Source: Triglochin maritima (taxonomy: Eukaryota; Streptophyta; Magnoliopsida; Alismatales; Juncaginaceae). Taken from it: 64,000 nt of DNA. Positions 33,640 through 44,219 of the stretch are shown piece after piece. Position 1 is the first letter of the stretch; each line of letters opens with the position of its first letter. Under the pieces are notes generated by a model, which did not search any database, was not told where the DNA came from, and saw only the letters and a program-made list of their open reading frames with translations. The stretch is taken from NCBI GenBank assembly GCA_963682175.1, contig OY821775.1:12186501-12250500 (forward strand), given 5' to 3'. The translations under genes were made by a program, and so were the position numbers.

Positions 33640-34268
33640 GGAGGCAACAAATCGGTTCCGGTTCGGTTCCTAGTAGAACCGAAACCGGATTATAATCTGG
33701 GACCCAGAACCGTATTGGTTACCAACATGGGTACCCAAAACCGAATCCAGTTGGTTAACGGGTACCCAGAGTTGGATCCGTTGGAACCGGATTCAGTACA
33801 AAAAATTTATTTTTCAATGGGTTCTTTGCGGATTTGGTAAAAAAACTCATCCCAAAATACTTGTTAAAACCAGTAACCTTTGGTGAGGTTATATAGTTTG
33901 GATTTGGAGTGAGAAATTCGTTTTTTCCGATGTGGCCTATACTTTTCACACAAAATTCATTTTTTTCCAAAACAATATCAATTTAGGATAACATTAATTA
34001 ATAACTCCAACGAGTTGGTGTAGTGGTGAAGCTCATTTGACTGTGGCCCATGCACATGAGGTTCGAATCTCGGTGGGTGACATTTGTTTAGAAAATATTG
34101 TTCAAGTTGGATCCGGTTCCGGTTCTGGATCCATTGGCTAGAACCAGACCCTAACCGGAACAGGGTCGGTTCTGAAAGTGTATATCCAGATCCGAACCAT
34201 GTCCATTTTGTCCCGGTTCGGTACCACCGGTTCGGTTCCATCGGTTCCGGATAGCTATTGCCACCCAT
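33640..34268. mobile_element. Possible hAT-like MITE inside the MULE
   Basis: Both ends are rich in GGTTCCGGTTCGGTTCC. The left end reads GGAGGCAACAAATC and the reverse complement of the right end reads GGGTGGCAATAGC. An open frame at 33568-33840 is a translation of this repeat. Target duplication not resolved. Confidence 0.4.
34008..34110 (+). repeat. tRNA-derived SINE-like sequence
   Basis: TTGGTGTAGTGG (34015-34026) fits the Pol III A box and GGTTCGAATCT (34070-34080) fits the B box, ~44 bp apart. The rest does not fold as a normal tRNA, and the 3' part is AT-rich. Confidence 0.5.
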
Positions 34269-34299
34269 AGAACTTGCAGAAGCTATTTCCCTCAGTTCG

Positions 34300-34907
34300 A
34301 CCTCCAACTCGAAACCCCCCTAACTACTACACCACTTCGTCCCCAAAGTCAACAGACACATCGTCGACCTCCAATGGTCCTCGCTTCTCACATCTTTTTT
34401 CCTGTAGAGTCTTGTTTGTGATTGCGGATTACTCTCACGGATTTACACTTCTAGGAAGTAGTGGTCGTATGGGCGTCGTTTTTCGTGCTGCCCTTATTAT
34501 TGGACTGTATGAAGTCTCAATTTTGTTTACCAAAGTACTAGTTTACTTAGGCGCATTGCAAGTGTTTGGTAAAATGCGTATGTTATTTCAGGAACCTGAT
34601 CGAAAGAAGTGTGACTTTTTTCGCTGGGTTGATGGTGATGAAAGGGCTAGTGTAGTCGTTAGAAGTCATGTGGAGAGGTTCCATGAAATGGTGTTGGAGA
34701 AGTACGTGTCTTTTGATAAGAAGGTTGAGGAGCTGAAGAATGACTTAGTCGACACAAACTTAACTTGCTTGGAGGTTAGGGCCTCTGTTCGTGACATATA
34801 GACTTTCATTGGTGACACCAAGTGCTTCATCCAGAAGGTCGATATGGTTTTGAATTTATGTGTGGTTGTTGTGATTGGGTTCGTGATGAAGTGGTTGTGG
34901 CAGTAGT
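34300..34907 (+). pseudogene. GRF zinc-finger membrane protein gene carried by the MULE
   Basis: Exon 1 reads CDCGLLSRIYTSRK, then an in-frame TAG, then WSYGRRF and CCPYY. An intron-like segment (GTATGAAG... at about 34508 to TTTCAG at 34591) follows. Exon 2 then reads EPDRKKCDFFRWVDGDERA. Together this is the GRF pattern CxCG, GRRF, CP, KCDFFxWxD. A coiled-coil-like stretch (YVSFDKKVEELKNDLVDTN) and, after an in-frame TAG near 34799, a C-terminal hydrophobic helix VDMVLNLCVVVVIGFVMKWL end the frame. Small GRF proteins with such a tail are common in plants (At4g04775-like), and I recall some near MULE transposases. It converges on the transposase gene. Two stops make it a pseudogene. Confidence 0.7.
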
Positions 34908-35511
34908 ATGTGATGGCTAGTTGTTGTGATTGGTGTTGAAGTTATTTCTTGGATGTGGTATTGTAATTGACCCTTTTTGGATGCAGTACTTCTGCTTGTT
35001 TCTTGGATGTGGTGTTGTTGGTGACTTTAGGTAGTCTTTTGGGTGCTGTAATCGTTGAGTTGTGGTGGGTTATTGTGTGGATGTTTATTTCAATATATAT
35101 GTCTAATGTTATGTTCATATCCGATATTTTCTTGAAGTTGATGGTTGTATATGTTTTGTTTGTACCTGAGAGAGAAAATTGCAACCAACTTAGTCTATAA
35201 CACAAGTGAAGCATGTAACAACCATAGACAACAATAGACATCCATAACATAAGCCAAGCATGTATTGTAAGTATAGTCTCTTAAAAACATTATCCACATA
35301 ATATTTTGACACCTAACATTCATAATCCAAACCAAGCACTAAGAAATCCACATAATACATGACACCTAATATTCATTAGCCAAATCAAGTCACTGCAGCA
35401 AACCACATAATTCACTACATGTACATCTTTACATCATCCTCAAATTGTCTCCCCTGCTTTTTTTGCTTCTTCAGCGCTGTAGCCAGCTTCCAGTAGCAAT
35501 TCATGTGTCTT
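34908..35511. other. MULE interior between convergent genes
   Basis: Contains the repeated word TTCTTGGATGTGGTATTGT and AT-rich DNA, probably 3' flanks of both genes. No further gene seen. Confidence 0.5.
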
Positions 35512-37110
35512 CTAACAATCTTCCATTATTTTACCCAAAACAAGAGGACTCATGAAGTCATAGGCCTTGTATATTGATTCTGTAGTTGATGTTTCTCCAC
35601 TCTTTATTGAAGTTGTCTTCTTTGAGGTTACATTTTTCCCATTTCCTTTAAGCTGGTTTTTTGCCTGCTTTGGTCTGCCACTAAGATAAAAGTTGGTGTT
35701 TAGGACAAACTCAACAAGAAATAAATTGTGCATAACATAAGGTAAAAGTAGGTGTGCATAACATAAGACATAAGGAACCTCTATTAGCAACATTACATTA
35801 ATTGTGCAAACCAAGTCACGTAGCAGAAATCTGAGTTGTGGAAATCTTGCAAGTTGACACTTAGCCTATCATTCTGACTTAGCCACTCAATACAATGGTG
35901 AGCCATCTTGGAGGCACACCTATTTACTGAGGAGCAGGTATGTGGAGTCTTAAGAGCCTTTATTTGAAAGACGTTTCCATCATTCAATCTATCCACATGT
36001 ATCCTCCACTTACAAGTTGGATCTTTACACTTGACTGCCACTTTTTCTGGTTGACTCTTAATGTAAATAATTTCATATTCAGTTAAAATGCAATGAGTAA
36101 GCAAAACCATTCTAAAACTATGCACGTCTGGGAACTTCTTTTTCACTACCATGTCAGGGTTCCTCATATTAAATGTAATAGGTTCACTATCACCACCCAT
36201 AGACATGAAATCATCGATACCATCTCTCTGATCATCAAAGTTTGCCCCTTCTTTACCATCAGACTCTTCCTCCTCATCACTACATAACTCATAGTCAGAG
36301 TCACTCTCAGACTCCTCACTCAACACAGAATCCTCATTCCTAATTGGAATTTCTCCCATGCACGATTGACCTGTTTGTGGTGGGGTGTCTAATGGTGGTT
36401 GGGGGTGCTGCTTGACTAGGTTCTGAGTGCCAAGACTGAGGATGGGTGATGCTTCCTTGTAGTTTACCTTGGTGAGATTCAAGGGGTTGCAGATCTTTCC
36501 CTACACTTCCAACAGCACTAGGAACCAGACCACTATCCCGAACCAGTAATGGCAAAGTGTTCTTTACTACATCATTAGTAGGGGTTGCATCCATTGGTAA
36601 TTCATTTGGGTGTTCATCACTAGGATTATCACAATGGTGGTTGGAGGTAGACTGTGGACCAACATTAGGAACCAAAGTAGCATATATATATTCAACTATA
36701 TCTTTGGATTAGGGTACTTTAAAGCCTCTTCTACATCTCCAATAGTTATCAATTCCTTAAAATCTTCCTTCACATTACTAGGAATCATATAAGACAATTT
36801 CAAAACCATATCCAAATCCCACTGCCTCCCTTTGTAAAACCAACATATTATCATGTTTACTGAAAAACTATCAACAACAACCATCGTTTGCACCTCATTA
36901 AAACCCACAGCCCTACGTCTACCCTTGACGTCAGCCCAACGACCATCACAAAAGAGCCTCAACTTCACGCTACTACGAATATCAGTAACCCTAAATGCCC
37001 CAAAACCAAATGTCAAACGACAAATGCAAGAAAATTAAGCAAAATCAAACCAAAAGTACAAACGAAAGAATATGAGATGTGTACTCACGATTAATGCTTC
37101 CCGACCAAAC
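35512..37110 (-). pseudogene. MuDR-type transposase gene, catalytic core missing
   Basis: Read on the minus strand, the first block (37016-36696) holds VKLRLFCDGRWADVKGRRRA and a following helical region, like the N-terminal domain of plant MURA proteins. The next block (36482-35793) has an acidic linker (ESESDSDYELCSDEEEESDG). It is followed by the MuDR DNA-binding domain: KKFPDVHSFRMVLLTHCILT, VAVKCKDPTCKWRIHVDRL and FQIKALKTPHTCSSVNRCAS, with Cys/His ligands in place. The DDE catalytic domain and SWIM finger that should follow are absent. The frame passes to a basic tail, SGRPKQAKNQLKGNGKN (35814-35512). Several frameshifts or introns separate the blocks. The transposase would bind the TIRs and cut in the nucleus; this copy cannot. 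Confidence 0.75.
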
Positions 37111-37284
37111 CACTCCGAGTGTTCACCATTGTCTTCGACGTCTTCGTCGCCCTTACGATTAACCCTGCCAATAATGAGATTCTGGCGAAAATGGGGGCGG
37201 AGATAGTTAGGGTTTAGAACGGCAAAAATGGGGCCACAACAATTTAGGGATTTCGTCTTCCATATTAGGGGTCTAGGGATTTTG

Positions 37285-37686
37285 AACTTAATTTAAGGAT
37301 TTTCTTGTCCAGATCAAGTCTAGAGGTTGGTCCAGCGTCCCGATCGTTTCGTTTACTGTAATGTCGGTTTACTGTAGCAATTTAGGGATTTTCTTGTCAG
37401 ATTCAAGTCCAGACATTGGTCCAACGTCCAGATCATTTTGTTTACTATTGGGTCAGTTTACTGTAGAAATTTAGGGATTTCATTTTTGCTAATGGAACCG
37501 ACTGCGTACAGCAAACGGGCCTAAACGGGATTTTGTAACGGATACCCAACGATGTGGGTCCCACTAACGAGTCGGGTGGAATAAGATAAAGTTTTGCGCG
37601 TCAGAGGTGCACAATGCCAATTATAGGAAATATGGGTGCACGCGGTCAATTTGACTCCAAACCAGGTGCACAAACCCAATTGACCC
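37285..37686. repeat. MULE right TIR
   Basis: Reverse complement of the left TIR over ~390 bp with scattered differences. It is followed by target duplication AATCAAAAT (37687-37695). Confidence 0.88.
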
Positions 37687-37695
37687 AATCAAAAT

Positions 37696-39225
37696 GGATG
37701 TGATACTTCCAACTATTATTAAACAATAACCTGCATTTCCCTTTTTTCCCCATCTTTCACCGAACTAGCTAGAAAGCTGATCGAGAAAGATGTATGGAAT
37801 CTTCCCAGGATCTTACGAGAACAAAATGATTTTCCAAACAATTAACACATTCTTTTTTATATAACAGGTAGACACACAGTTGAAGGAAGCAATTAAAGGA
37901 GATCTATCATTTCGATTCCTGATTTCCAACACAAACAAACAGATGGTGCCATGCATGACACCACGACAACGAGACCACCCCGACTACCTCACCAAGATCC
38001 CTATAATTAAAAGGACATGGAATCCTAATGCCTTGAAAGATTCCATCTCCCTTAATTAATAATACACGTACCTCAGTTCGTCATCTGTTAGTTCTTGGAG
38101 CTTTCCAACCGTTATTAATCTGCTACAGATTCATTGAATTTCTCCACTCATGTCTTTAGTATCCAATGAGAGGGTTGTGTTTTATTAATTGGAAAGCACT
38201 CGAAAATGCACTCAATAATCTAAATCGTACATTTCGGTCTATCATGCGAGTTATTCAACTCTGATAATCATTTTGTATAAGATCAGAAAACCAACAAATA
38301 TAGTGCATTTTTTTTGTCTTCGTCCTATTAAATATATATATATATATTTTATGATTTTCAACATGCATGAATAATTTGTTTCATTGATCAAAATGTACTA
38401 TTTGAATTTTCAACTATGTTAAAAATCAGAAATATAATGAAGAACTTGACCGTGGGGGAAATTGAGGGAATCCCGACCTTTTCTGAAAGTATTTGTATAT
38501 TTTGCTAAATCCTAACGTGCAACGTGTATTGTTAAGATTCGATATCATGTATAAGTTAGTTTAAGACTATAAGTCTATCAAATGAACCAGTTTAGGGTAC
38601 TTTAGGGTTTATAATAGATGAATTGGTATATAATAGATGAATCTATTGCATTCTTTTTCACATTTGGTGGTTGTGGTTGTGTATTTTCGTGATCTTCTTT
38701 ATCACTGCCACATGATCTGCTCCACCAAAGTAAAATTTAACGAAGATCATCATGCACATGGAAACGTGATGGCCACTACCATGCATGCATGTGGCCGACG
38801 TGGACATAGACCTGGTCTAGACTCAACTCCAGCCAAAAGATTTGGATTTGAACTATTTTGCACCTTTTGCTTTTGGTGTTTGCAATTTTATGTGTGGTGC
38901 ATGTAGTCTCGTAGAATTTCGACAGGTAACTTCTTGACGAAGATGATAATTAGTTAGTTAGGACGTGGGGAATGTAGTTCCTTAAGTGGGTGTCTGTCTG
39001 ATTGCTCCTTTCCTTGTCAACTAGATATATCCATGAAAAGAGATACAAGTATGGAGGACAGCACCGTTTCGAAGATAGGCAGACAACATGTCGGGGAAAA
39101 AAGATATAACTGTTCAATGTCATGAACCTTTTGAATTTTGATCAAAGTCATTCTTCTAGCTAGCTAGACGTGTTGCATAACTGATTAATTGTAAATGTGT
39201 ATATTAACTAAAAATGGAGATGGTC
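37696..39225. other. AT-rich spacer
   Basis: No gene recognised on either strand. Short frames such as 38637-38906 lack domains. (TA)n near 38334. Confidence 0.5.
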
Positions 39226-39801
39226 TAATGGTGCGTTTGGATGGTTAAAAAACCCACATAGTTTTTGATAAAATCCAAAATTTTGATTTCTGGATATTCA
39301 AACAAAACTTATCGGACCCCGTTTTCCTAAAACATTGTGCACAGTTTTTGGCATTTAACATTGAGTTTCAAAAGCCGGGAAAATTAATTTTTCAAATATT
39401 TAAGTGGTATGGTTTGCTATACAATTACATGTTTTGACACTTGGATTTTTATTGTTATACCCCTGGTTTTATTTGATTATTTCATTGAATGTCCTTGATA
39501 GAAACAAATCCACCCACCCAAGATCCAACTTCCCTTAACACCAATCCGAAATCCACTCATTTCTCCAAAATATACATGATTAAGTCATTGTTACTCTTTC
39601 TTCTCAATTGAAGACCAAAATTTATAACCTGAAGGGAAAGACTACATCTTTTTCAATGTAATTAGACATCAAAAACCGAAAAACAGTTTTGGCATCCAAA
39701 CAATCAGAATGTGAACAATCAAAAACCACATCATAACCGTGTTGTGAACAGTCGCATTTTTTTCAAAAACTGAAGTCGTTTCAGACCTCCAAATGCAACA
39801 T
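39226..39801. mobile_element. Probable hAT-like MITE
   Basis: The left end TAATGGTGCGTTTGGATGG and the reverse complement of the right end TTATGTTGCATTTGGAGG are imperfect inverted repeats about 575 bp apart. The interior is AT-rich and non-coding. Confidence 0.5.
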
Positions 39802-40020
39802 AAGTGTCTAAAATATAATGTCGTTATAACCATATTGTTATAGCACACATCATCATCATTATTTTTTGGGAAGAGCTAAATTTTCCAAGCTAGACCTGTA
39901 TATTAGAGAGGCGAAGTATTAGTTATCCTGACATATAACGAAATCCAAATGGGATATCTATCTATCTATCTATCAACAATTGGTCTTGAGAGATTGCTGG
40001 GATCTTAATTCCTATCTGAT
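39802..40020. other. Spacer
   Basis: Contains a (CTAT)n microsatellite at 39958-39974; otherwise nothing. Confidence 0.5.
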
Positions 40021-40345
40021 CACTACTACAGAAAAGGGAATATACATCGGATGTACGGGGGTATATACGTCGGATATCAGCATTCTCAGATCCGACGTCT
40101 ATGTGTACGTCGTCTATACATAGATGTCGGTCGTGCTAAATCCGACGTCTATTCTTAAAGAATAGACGTCGGCTGTTTGTAGCAACTGACGTCTATACTT
40201 AACGAATAGATGTCGATCAACTAACAGACGACGTCTATTCTTTAAGAATAGATGTTGTCGGATACATACAACTGATGTCTATTCCTTTCTTCAGAGGAAT
40301 AGACGTCGGCTAATACTAAAATCCGACGTATATTCTTAAACCTGG
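40021..40345. mobile_element. CACTA (En/Spm) transposon terminus
   Basis: Starts CACTACTACAGAAAAGGG, the classic CACTA terminal repeat. Subterminal copies of GACGTCTATTCTT and GAATAGACGTCGG alternate in both orientations, including perfect hairpins (for example around 40142-40173). No transposase gene and no clear opposite end are in the window. Confidence 0.75.
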
Positions 40346-41540
40346 ACAAAAAATAGCATTCTGCACACTTGTATTTAGTCATCGTATTTGTAATTCGTGT
40401 ACATACAATCTGCACCAAATTCGTTCACAAATACTTACACACTTTCATCCACATGTACATACAAGCATACAAGCACAAACACAAACACAAACACAAACAC
40501 AAACATACAAGCACAAACACAAACAAACAAGCATACATAATCATTCAACACACTTGGAATTAATTCCATATATAAACAATTGACATTCATTTTAAAATTG
40601 AGGCGATTATATTATGGTATAAATTGTATGTTTGTAATATAACTAAATTACAAAAAAAAAATCTAGTAAGAGGAGAAACTCTTAGTTCATCAACATGTTT
40701 CAACACACAACGGAAAAATTACTAACAACAATTCAAACTAAGAGACAAAATGAGTGGAATCACGAACCAGCAAACGCACGTCCTCCCTCGAAGGGGTACA
40801 CTCTTTGAAACATTATTTTCCGATTATATAACAATAATATAATCATAGTGATGAATCTAAATATAAAATGAGACCTGATCCTAGTACTTGGACGCACTCG
40901 ACTTTGCATAAGATGAGATCTCCTTATCTTCTGTAGGAACGGATCAAAAGCATTCGTCCGCCAAAAGCCATGACAACTTTGCAGAGCTAAGAATTTGTCT
41001 GCTACAATTACTTTCCCAAAAGCTAGCCAAAATTTCGTCAGCAAAGCACTGAAGCCAATTCTTCTCTGGCTGTGGCCTAAGAGATCGAGGAGAAGAAGAA
41101 TTTATGGAAAGAAAGTGGGAAAATACATATAAAGTGTTGCGTGGATAAGAAAGGTGAGACCAACACTGCTAGTCATCATGTCCTTTTCACCACGTAATCG
41201 ATCCATTCTTTATCCATGTACGTAGACTTTGTTTGCTTTGTAATCCAAGTTGTTCAATTGTCTAGATCCTCCGGCACTTCTGAGTTCTGAGTACGATAAA
41301 GTGACGTCATTAGTTCAAGCCCATTAGGCTTAAATTTGTATGAAGGATTCCATCTCAACCCATTTATAAGCTGATGGATGAATATATAAGATCATATATG
41401 TGATATACACAAAACACCTAAGTATATATATAAGCATATACATTACCATAAAGCTTATCAAAATTTTAAGTAAATATGGCATGAAATACTTAACGAGCCA
41501 AATCAATTTGCTGATGAATGGTAGTAACTCAGTTCATATG
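40346..41540. other. Spacer with (ACAAAC)n microsatellite
   Basis: The microsatellite is at about 40463-40530. A 94-aa frame at 41044-40760 (minus) has no domain that I recognise. No gene is supported. Confidence 0.5.
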
Positions 41541-41912
41541 CAGCTTCATTGACATCATTTCATGCTCATATTGATATCTTATATCCATTTTCTTACACTT
41601 AAGCAATGCTACGTGACGAGTTTTATGTTTAGTTTTTAGGAATAAATAGGTTTGAAGAGATGAAATATAAAATGACCCAAAAGCTGAGAAAAAAGACTGA
41701 ATTGTGAGATCTGGGCACTAAGATGCAAGGGAGAAGGACCTGAATGTAAGACAGAAATACCTAAGAGCAAAACAGAATACTTTACACCATCATGGGGAGT
41801 ATTTTACCAATTCGATTCGGGTCGGAGCTCCAACAAGTCAAGTAACCGCATCAAAGACCAACAATACCAGAAAGAAAAACCCACAACAAATTCCAACGCG
41901 ATCCGAAGTTTT

Positions 41913-41934
41913 TGGACCGCCAATTGGCGGTCCA
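41913..41934. promoter_or_regulatory. U3 palindrome, element C
   Basis: GGACCGCCAATTGGCGGTCC extended by one pair on each side, a perfect 22-bp palindrome ~120 bp upstream of the TATA box. Copies are at 56248-56269 (3' LTR) and 62568-62587 (solo LTR, one mismatch). Confidence 0.8.
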
Positions 41935-42009
41935 TATTACTCGGGATCCACCCAAATTTCTCCTGAACTTGTATTAATGTTCGTTTAAGCTATTTTTGGT
42001 ATTGGTTTA

Positions 42010-42060
42010 GTCCCACATCGGGGAATTGTCCCCGATTAGCTTTTTCCATGCTTATAAATA
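42010..42060 (+). promoter_or_regulatory. snRNA-type promoter in element C LTR (USE plus TATA)
   Basis: GTCCCACATCG at 42010-42020 is a perfect match to the plant snRNA upstream sequence element RTCCCACATCG. The TATA box TATAAATA starts at 42053, leaving 32 bp between them, the spacing known for Pol II snRNA genes (Pol III genes use ~23-24). A perfect stem, ATCGGGGA-ATTG-TCCCCGAT, overlaps the end of the USE (42018-42037). Confidence 0.65.
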
Positions 42061-43089
42061 GAACTCTTCACCTTCCATTGTACTTACCCATTGCTTGGTG
42101 GCATTCTCTCTACTAAGGAGTGAGCGTTGAAGCAAAAACTCAAGGTGGAGAAGAATGCTACCTTTAATGTGAGTCATTTGTTAATAAAATAATTCTTCTA
42201 GTTTCTTTTAATCTTGTCTTTTAATTTGTGCATGTTTGTTTAATCTTTCCTTTCCTTTTAAGCTTCTTTAATACTTCTTGCTTTCTTAGTTAACTTTCAT
42301 TTCAGTATTATGCTTTCTTTTGTTAATATAGTTAGTGTAATGAGTAGTGAGTAGTTTCATCCCCATTTGGGGGTGGAGAAATATGTGATATAATCATGTA
42401 GTGTATTAAGTGTGTGTTATCTTTAACCCTTGAGCTTTATATGATTTCCATAACCATCTAATGGGTTTTCCTCTTATCTTTGATATGCTAATGCTCTTGA
42501 ATGGAGCTTAGCTTATGCTTTGATTAGTAGACCTATTTTATGGGGAATGATAAGGTTAGGATATGGATGAAGTTAATATTGGAAACACAATTTGTAGTGT
42601 ATGTGCTCTTGTTGCCTTTACCTTAGCTAATGTCTTGTATGTTTTAATGATGTACTCTTATCTTAATTCATGTGGAGGCATAGTAGGGTCTAGTCTTTAT
42701 ACTTGAGTTCATTTAGCTTCTTTCCAATTATTGTCTTGTATGTTTTAATGATGTAGTATTATCTTAATTCATGTGGAGGCAAAGTTGGATGTAGTTTTAT
42801 GATTTCATGCACTACATGTTGTGAGGAGCTTAATTGAACACACACACAAACACATCTTCATATTCACATTATTTCTCTACCCCCTATGGGGCTTAGTTTT
42901 ATTGCTTATCTTCATTTCCTTTTTGCATCTTAGTGTAGTTTAGTGTAACCAACCTTTCTCTCCTTCATTTTACCTCTCGCCTTCGAACAAACCAATCGTC
43001 GACATACCTCCCAGTGGACGACCCGTATTTGACACCGCTTCAACGCGGTCGTGCACTTGCGGTTAATATAAAACGATCAATCAAGTTTT

Positions 43090-43108
43090 TGGCACCATTG
43101 TCGGGGAG
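43090..43108 (+). other. Element C primer-binding site, tRNA-Asp type
   Basis: TGGCACCATTGTCGGGGAG, three mismatches to the tRNA-Asp complement, six bases inside the LTR. Confidence 0.85.
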
Positions 43109-43240
43109 GTGCTCTGTCCAGACGTTGGTTTGGACGATTCGAGGGGTTTTTAATTTTTTGTTTCCAGTGTTTCTTAGTCTCAGGGATCCTAGAGCTCACG
43201 GGGAGACTACTGGAAGAGTTGGAGCACCAACACTTCAAAA

Positions 43241-43281
43241 GGGACCGCCAATCAGCGGTCTGGGACCGCCAATTGGCGGCC
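43241..43281. promoter_or_regulatory. Paired palindromes behind element C primer site
   Basis: GGACCGCCAATCAGCGGTC and GGACCGCCAATTGGCGGCC in tandem, the same core as the U3 palindrome of this element. Confidence 0.72.
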
Positions 43282-43679
43282 TGGTGAGGTCTTCCTGCTT
43301 TCATTTTTCTTCTGGTGGTTTATTGCTTCGCTTTCGTTATCTGGGAGCCCTTTTTTGCATGCTGTGACTTCTAGTTTGCTCCCAGATCATTAATCACTCC
43401 CCCATTAATCAACTTGGCCCTAAAATCCAAAGCAAAAGACTAGACGTTCTTACTTGTTTAGGTCACGCATCATGTATTGACTTAGGCATATAGTTGTCTT
43501 TTCTTTTAGCTTTATTTTCAGTTGTTGAGCGCTGGTGTGAGGTACGCAATTTCCTACACTCATTCATGCATCTCGTATGCCCATGCATTAGTTAGTAGGA
43601 ATTGCATCCGGACAAGAGTGAGTGAGCGTTTGATTGGAGTGATTGATTGCTAGATTTAGGATCAAAAGTCTACTAAGGA

Positions 43680-43795
43680 GGGGTTGTCCCATAAAAGATA
43701 AGGTAGGGATTTCATCACCCTTTCCTTGGCCCCAAAAATCACTCTTAATAAAGCTTTAACTAAAAGCAAGTTGACATTGGCCCTAGGATTGCGGG
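43680..43795 (+). other. Conserved leader block, element C
   Basis: AAAGATAAGGTAGGGATTTC, ATCACCC, TTGGCCCCAAAAATCAC and GACATTGGCCC align with the leader blocks of A and B. Confidence 0.65.
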
Positions 43796-44219
43796 CGCAC
43801 TAGGAGAGTAATCTAGTTGAGACCGTCATGCCTGATCGACGTTGCCTAACTTGTCGATAGTAGGAGGTACTGGATCTCCGGATCTGGTATCACTTGCTGG
43901 GCATTGTGGTCCTCGTTGTAGGGAGGTGAGGCGTGTCGAGGCTAGTGACCTCGAAGTTAGGCGTCGTCTAGCCTAAGGATCCATTGCCTTACATTGTTTG
44001 AGTCGTGCTTGCTAGTTAGGCTTCTACCTGATCCCGTCACCCACGCTAGCTTTGGGGATTCTTCCCTTCTCCTCTGAGTCATCTTCTTCTCACCTACTTC
44101 TACGTTTTAGTCTCCTCCCCTTTACACTCTCTGGTAGCGTTTTAGGGTCGAGTCGAGCACTTTTTGCGAGCTTAGTCTCGTGGTGGTGAGAATGGTCGAC
44201 TCGAGAGTTGTTTGTTGAG

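Larger units (their letters stand above)
16732..37686 (-). mobile_element. Mutator-like element (MULE) with long TIRs, host of element F
   Basis: Perfect 9-bp target duplication AATCAAAAT at 16723-16731 and 37687-37695. The terminal inverted repeats are ~390-400 bp: left 16732-16835 plus 33120-33395, right 37285-37686 in reverse complement. Shared landmarks include CCATATTTCCTATAATTG, CGTTAGTGGG, CATCGTTGGGT and AGTTCCATTAGC. Removing the nested copia and its extra target copy leaves about 4.7 kb. Inside are a broken transposase gene (minus strand) and a GRF zinc-finger gene (plus strand). The left TIR seems to lack ~30 bp near its outer end compared with the right TIR. Confidence 0.9.
41546..43083 (+). 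repeat. Element C 5' LTR
   Basis: 1538 bp, ending CGATCAATCA. In U3 it carries a palindrome, an snRNA-type upstream element and a TATA box (separate entries). Confidence 0.93.

Noticed and set aside
33568..33840. 90-aa protein-coding gene
   Set aside because: Most of the frame is GGTTCCGG-type repeat sequence; no domain.
34008..34110. Functional tRNA gene
   Set aside because: A and B boxes are present, but the acceptor and anticodon stems do not form; better explained as SINE-like.
38637..38906. 89-aa frame in the spacer
   Set aside because: No recognisable domain, Kozak context or neighbouring exon; typical of chance.
40369..40563. Open frame with a His-Lys repeat
   Set aside because: Translation of the (ACAAAC)n microsatellite.
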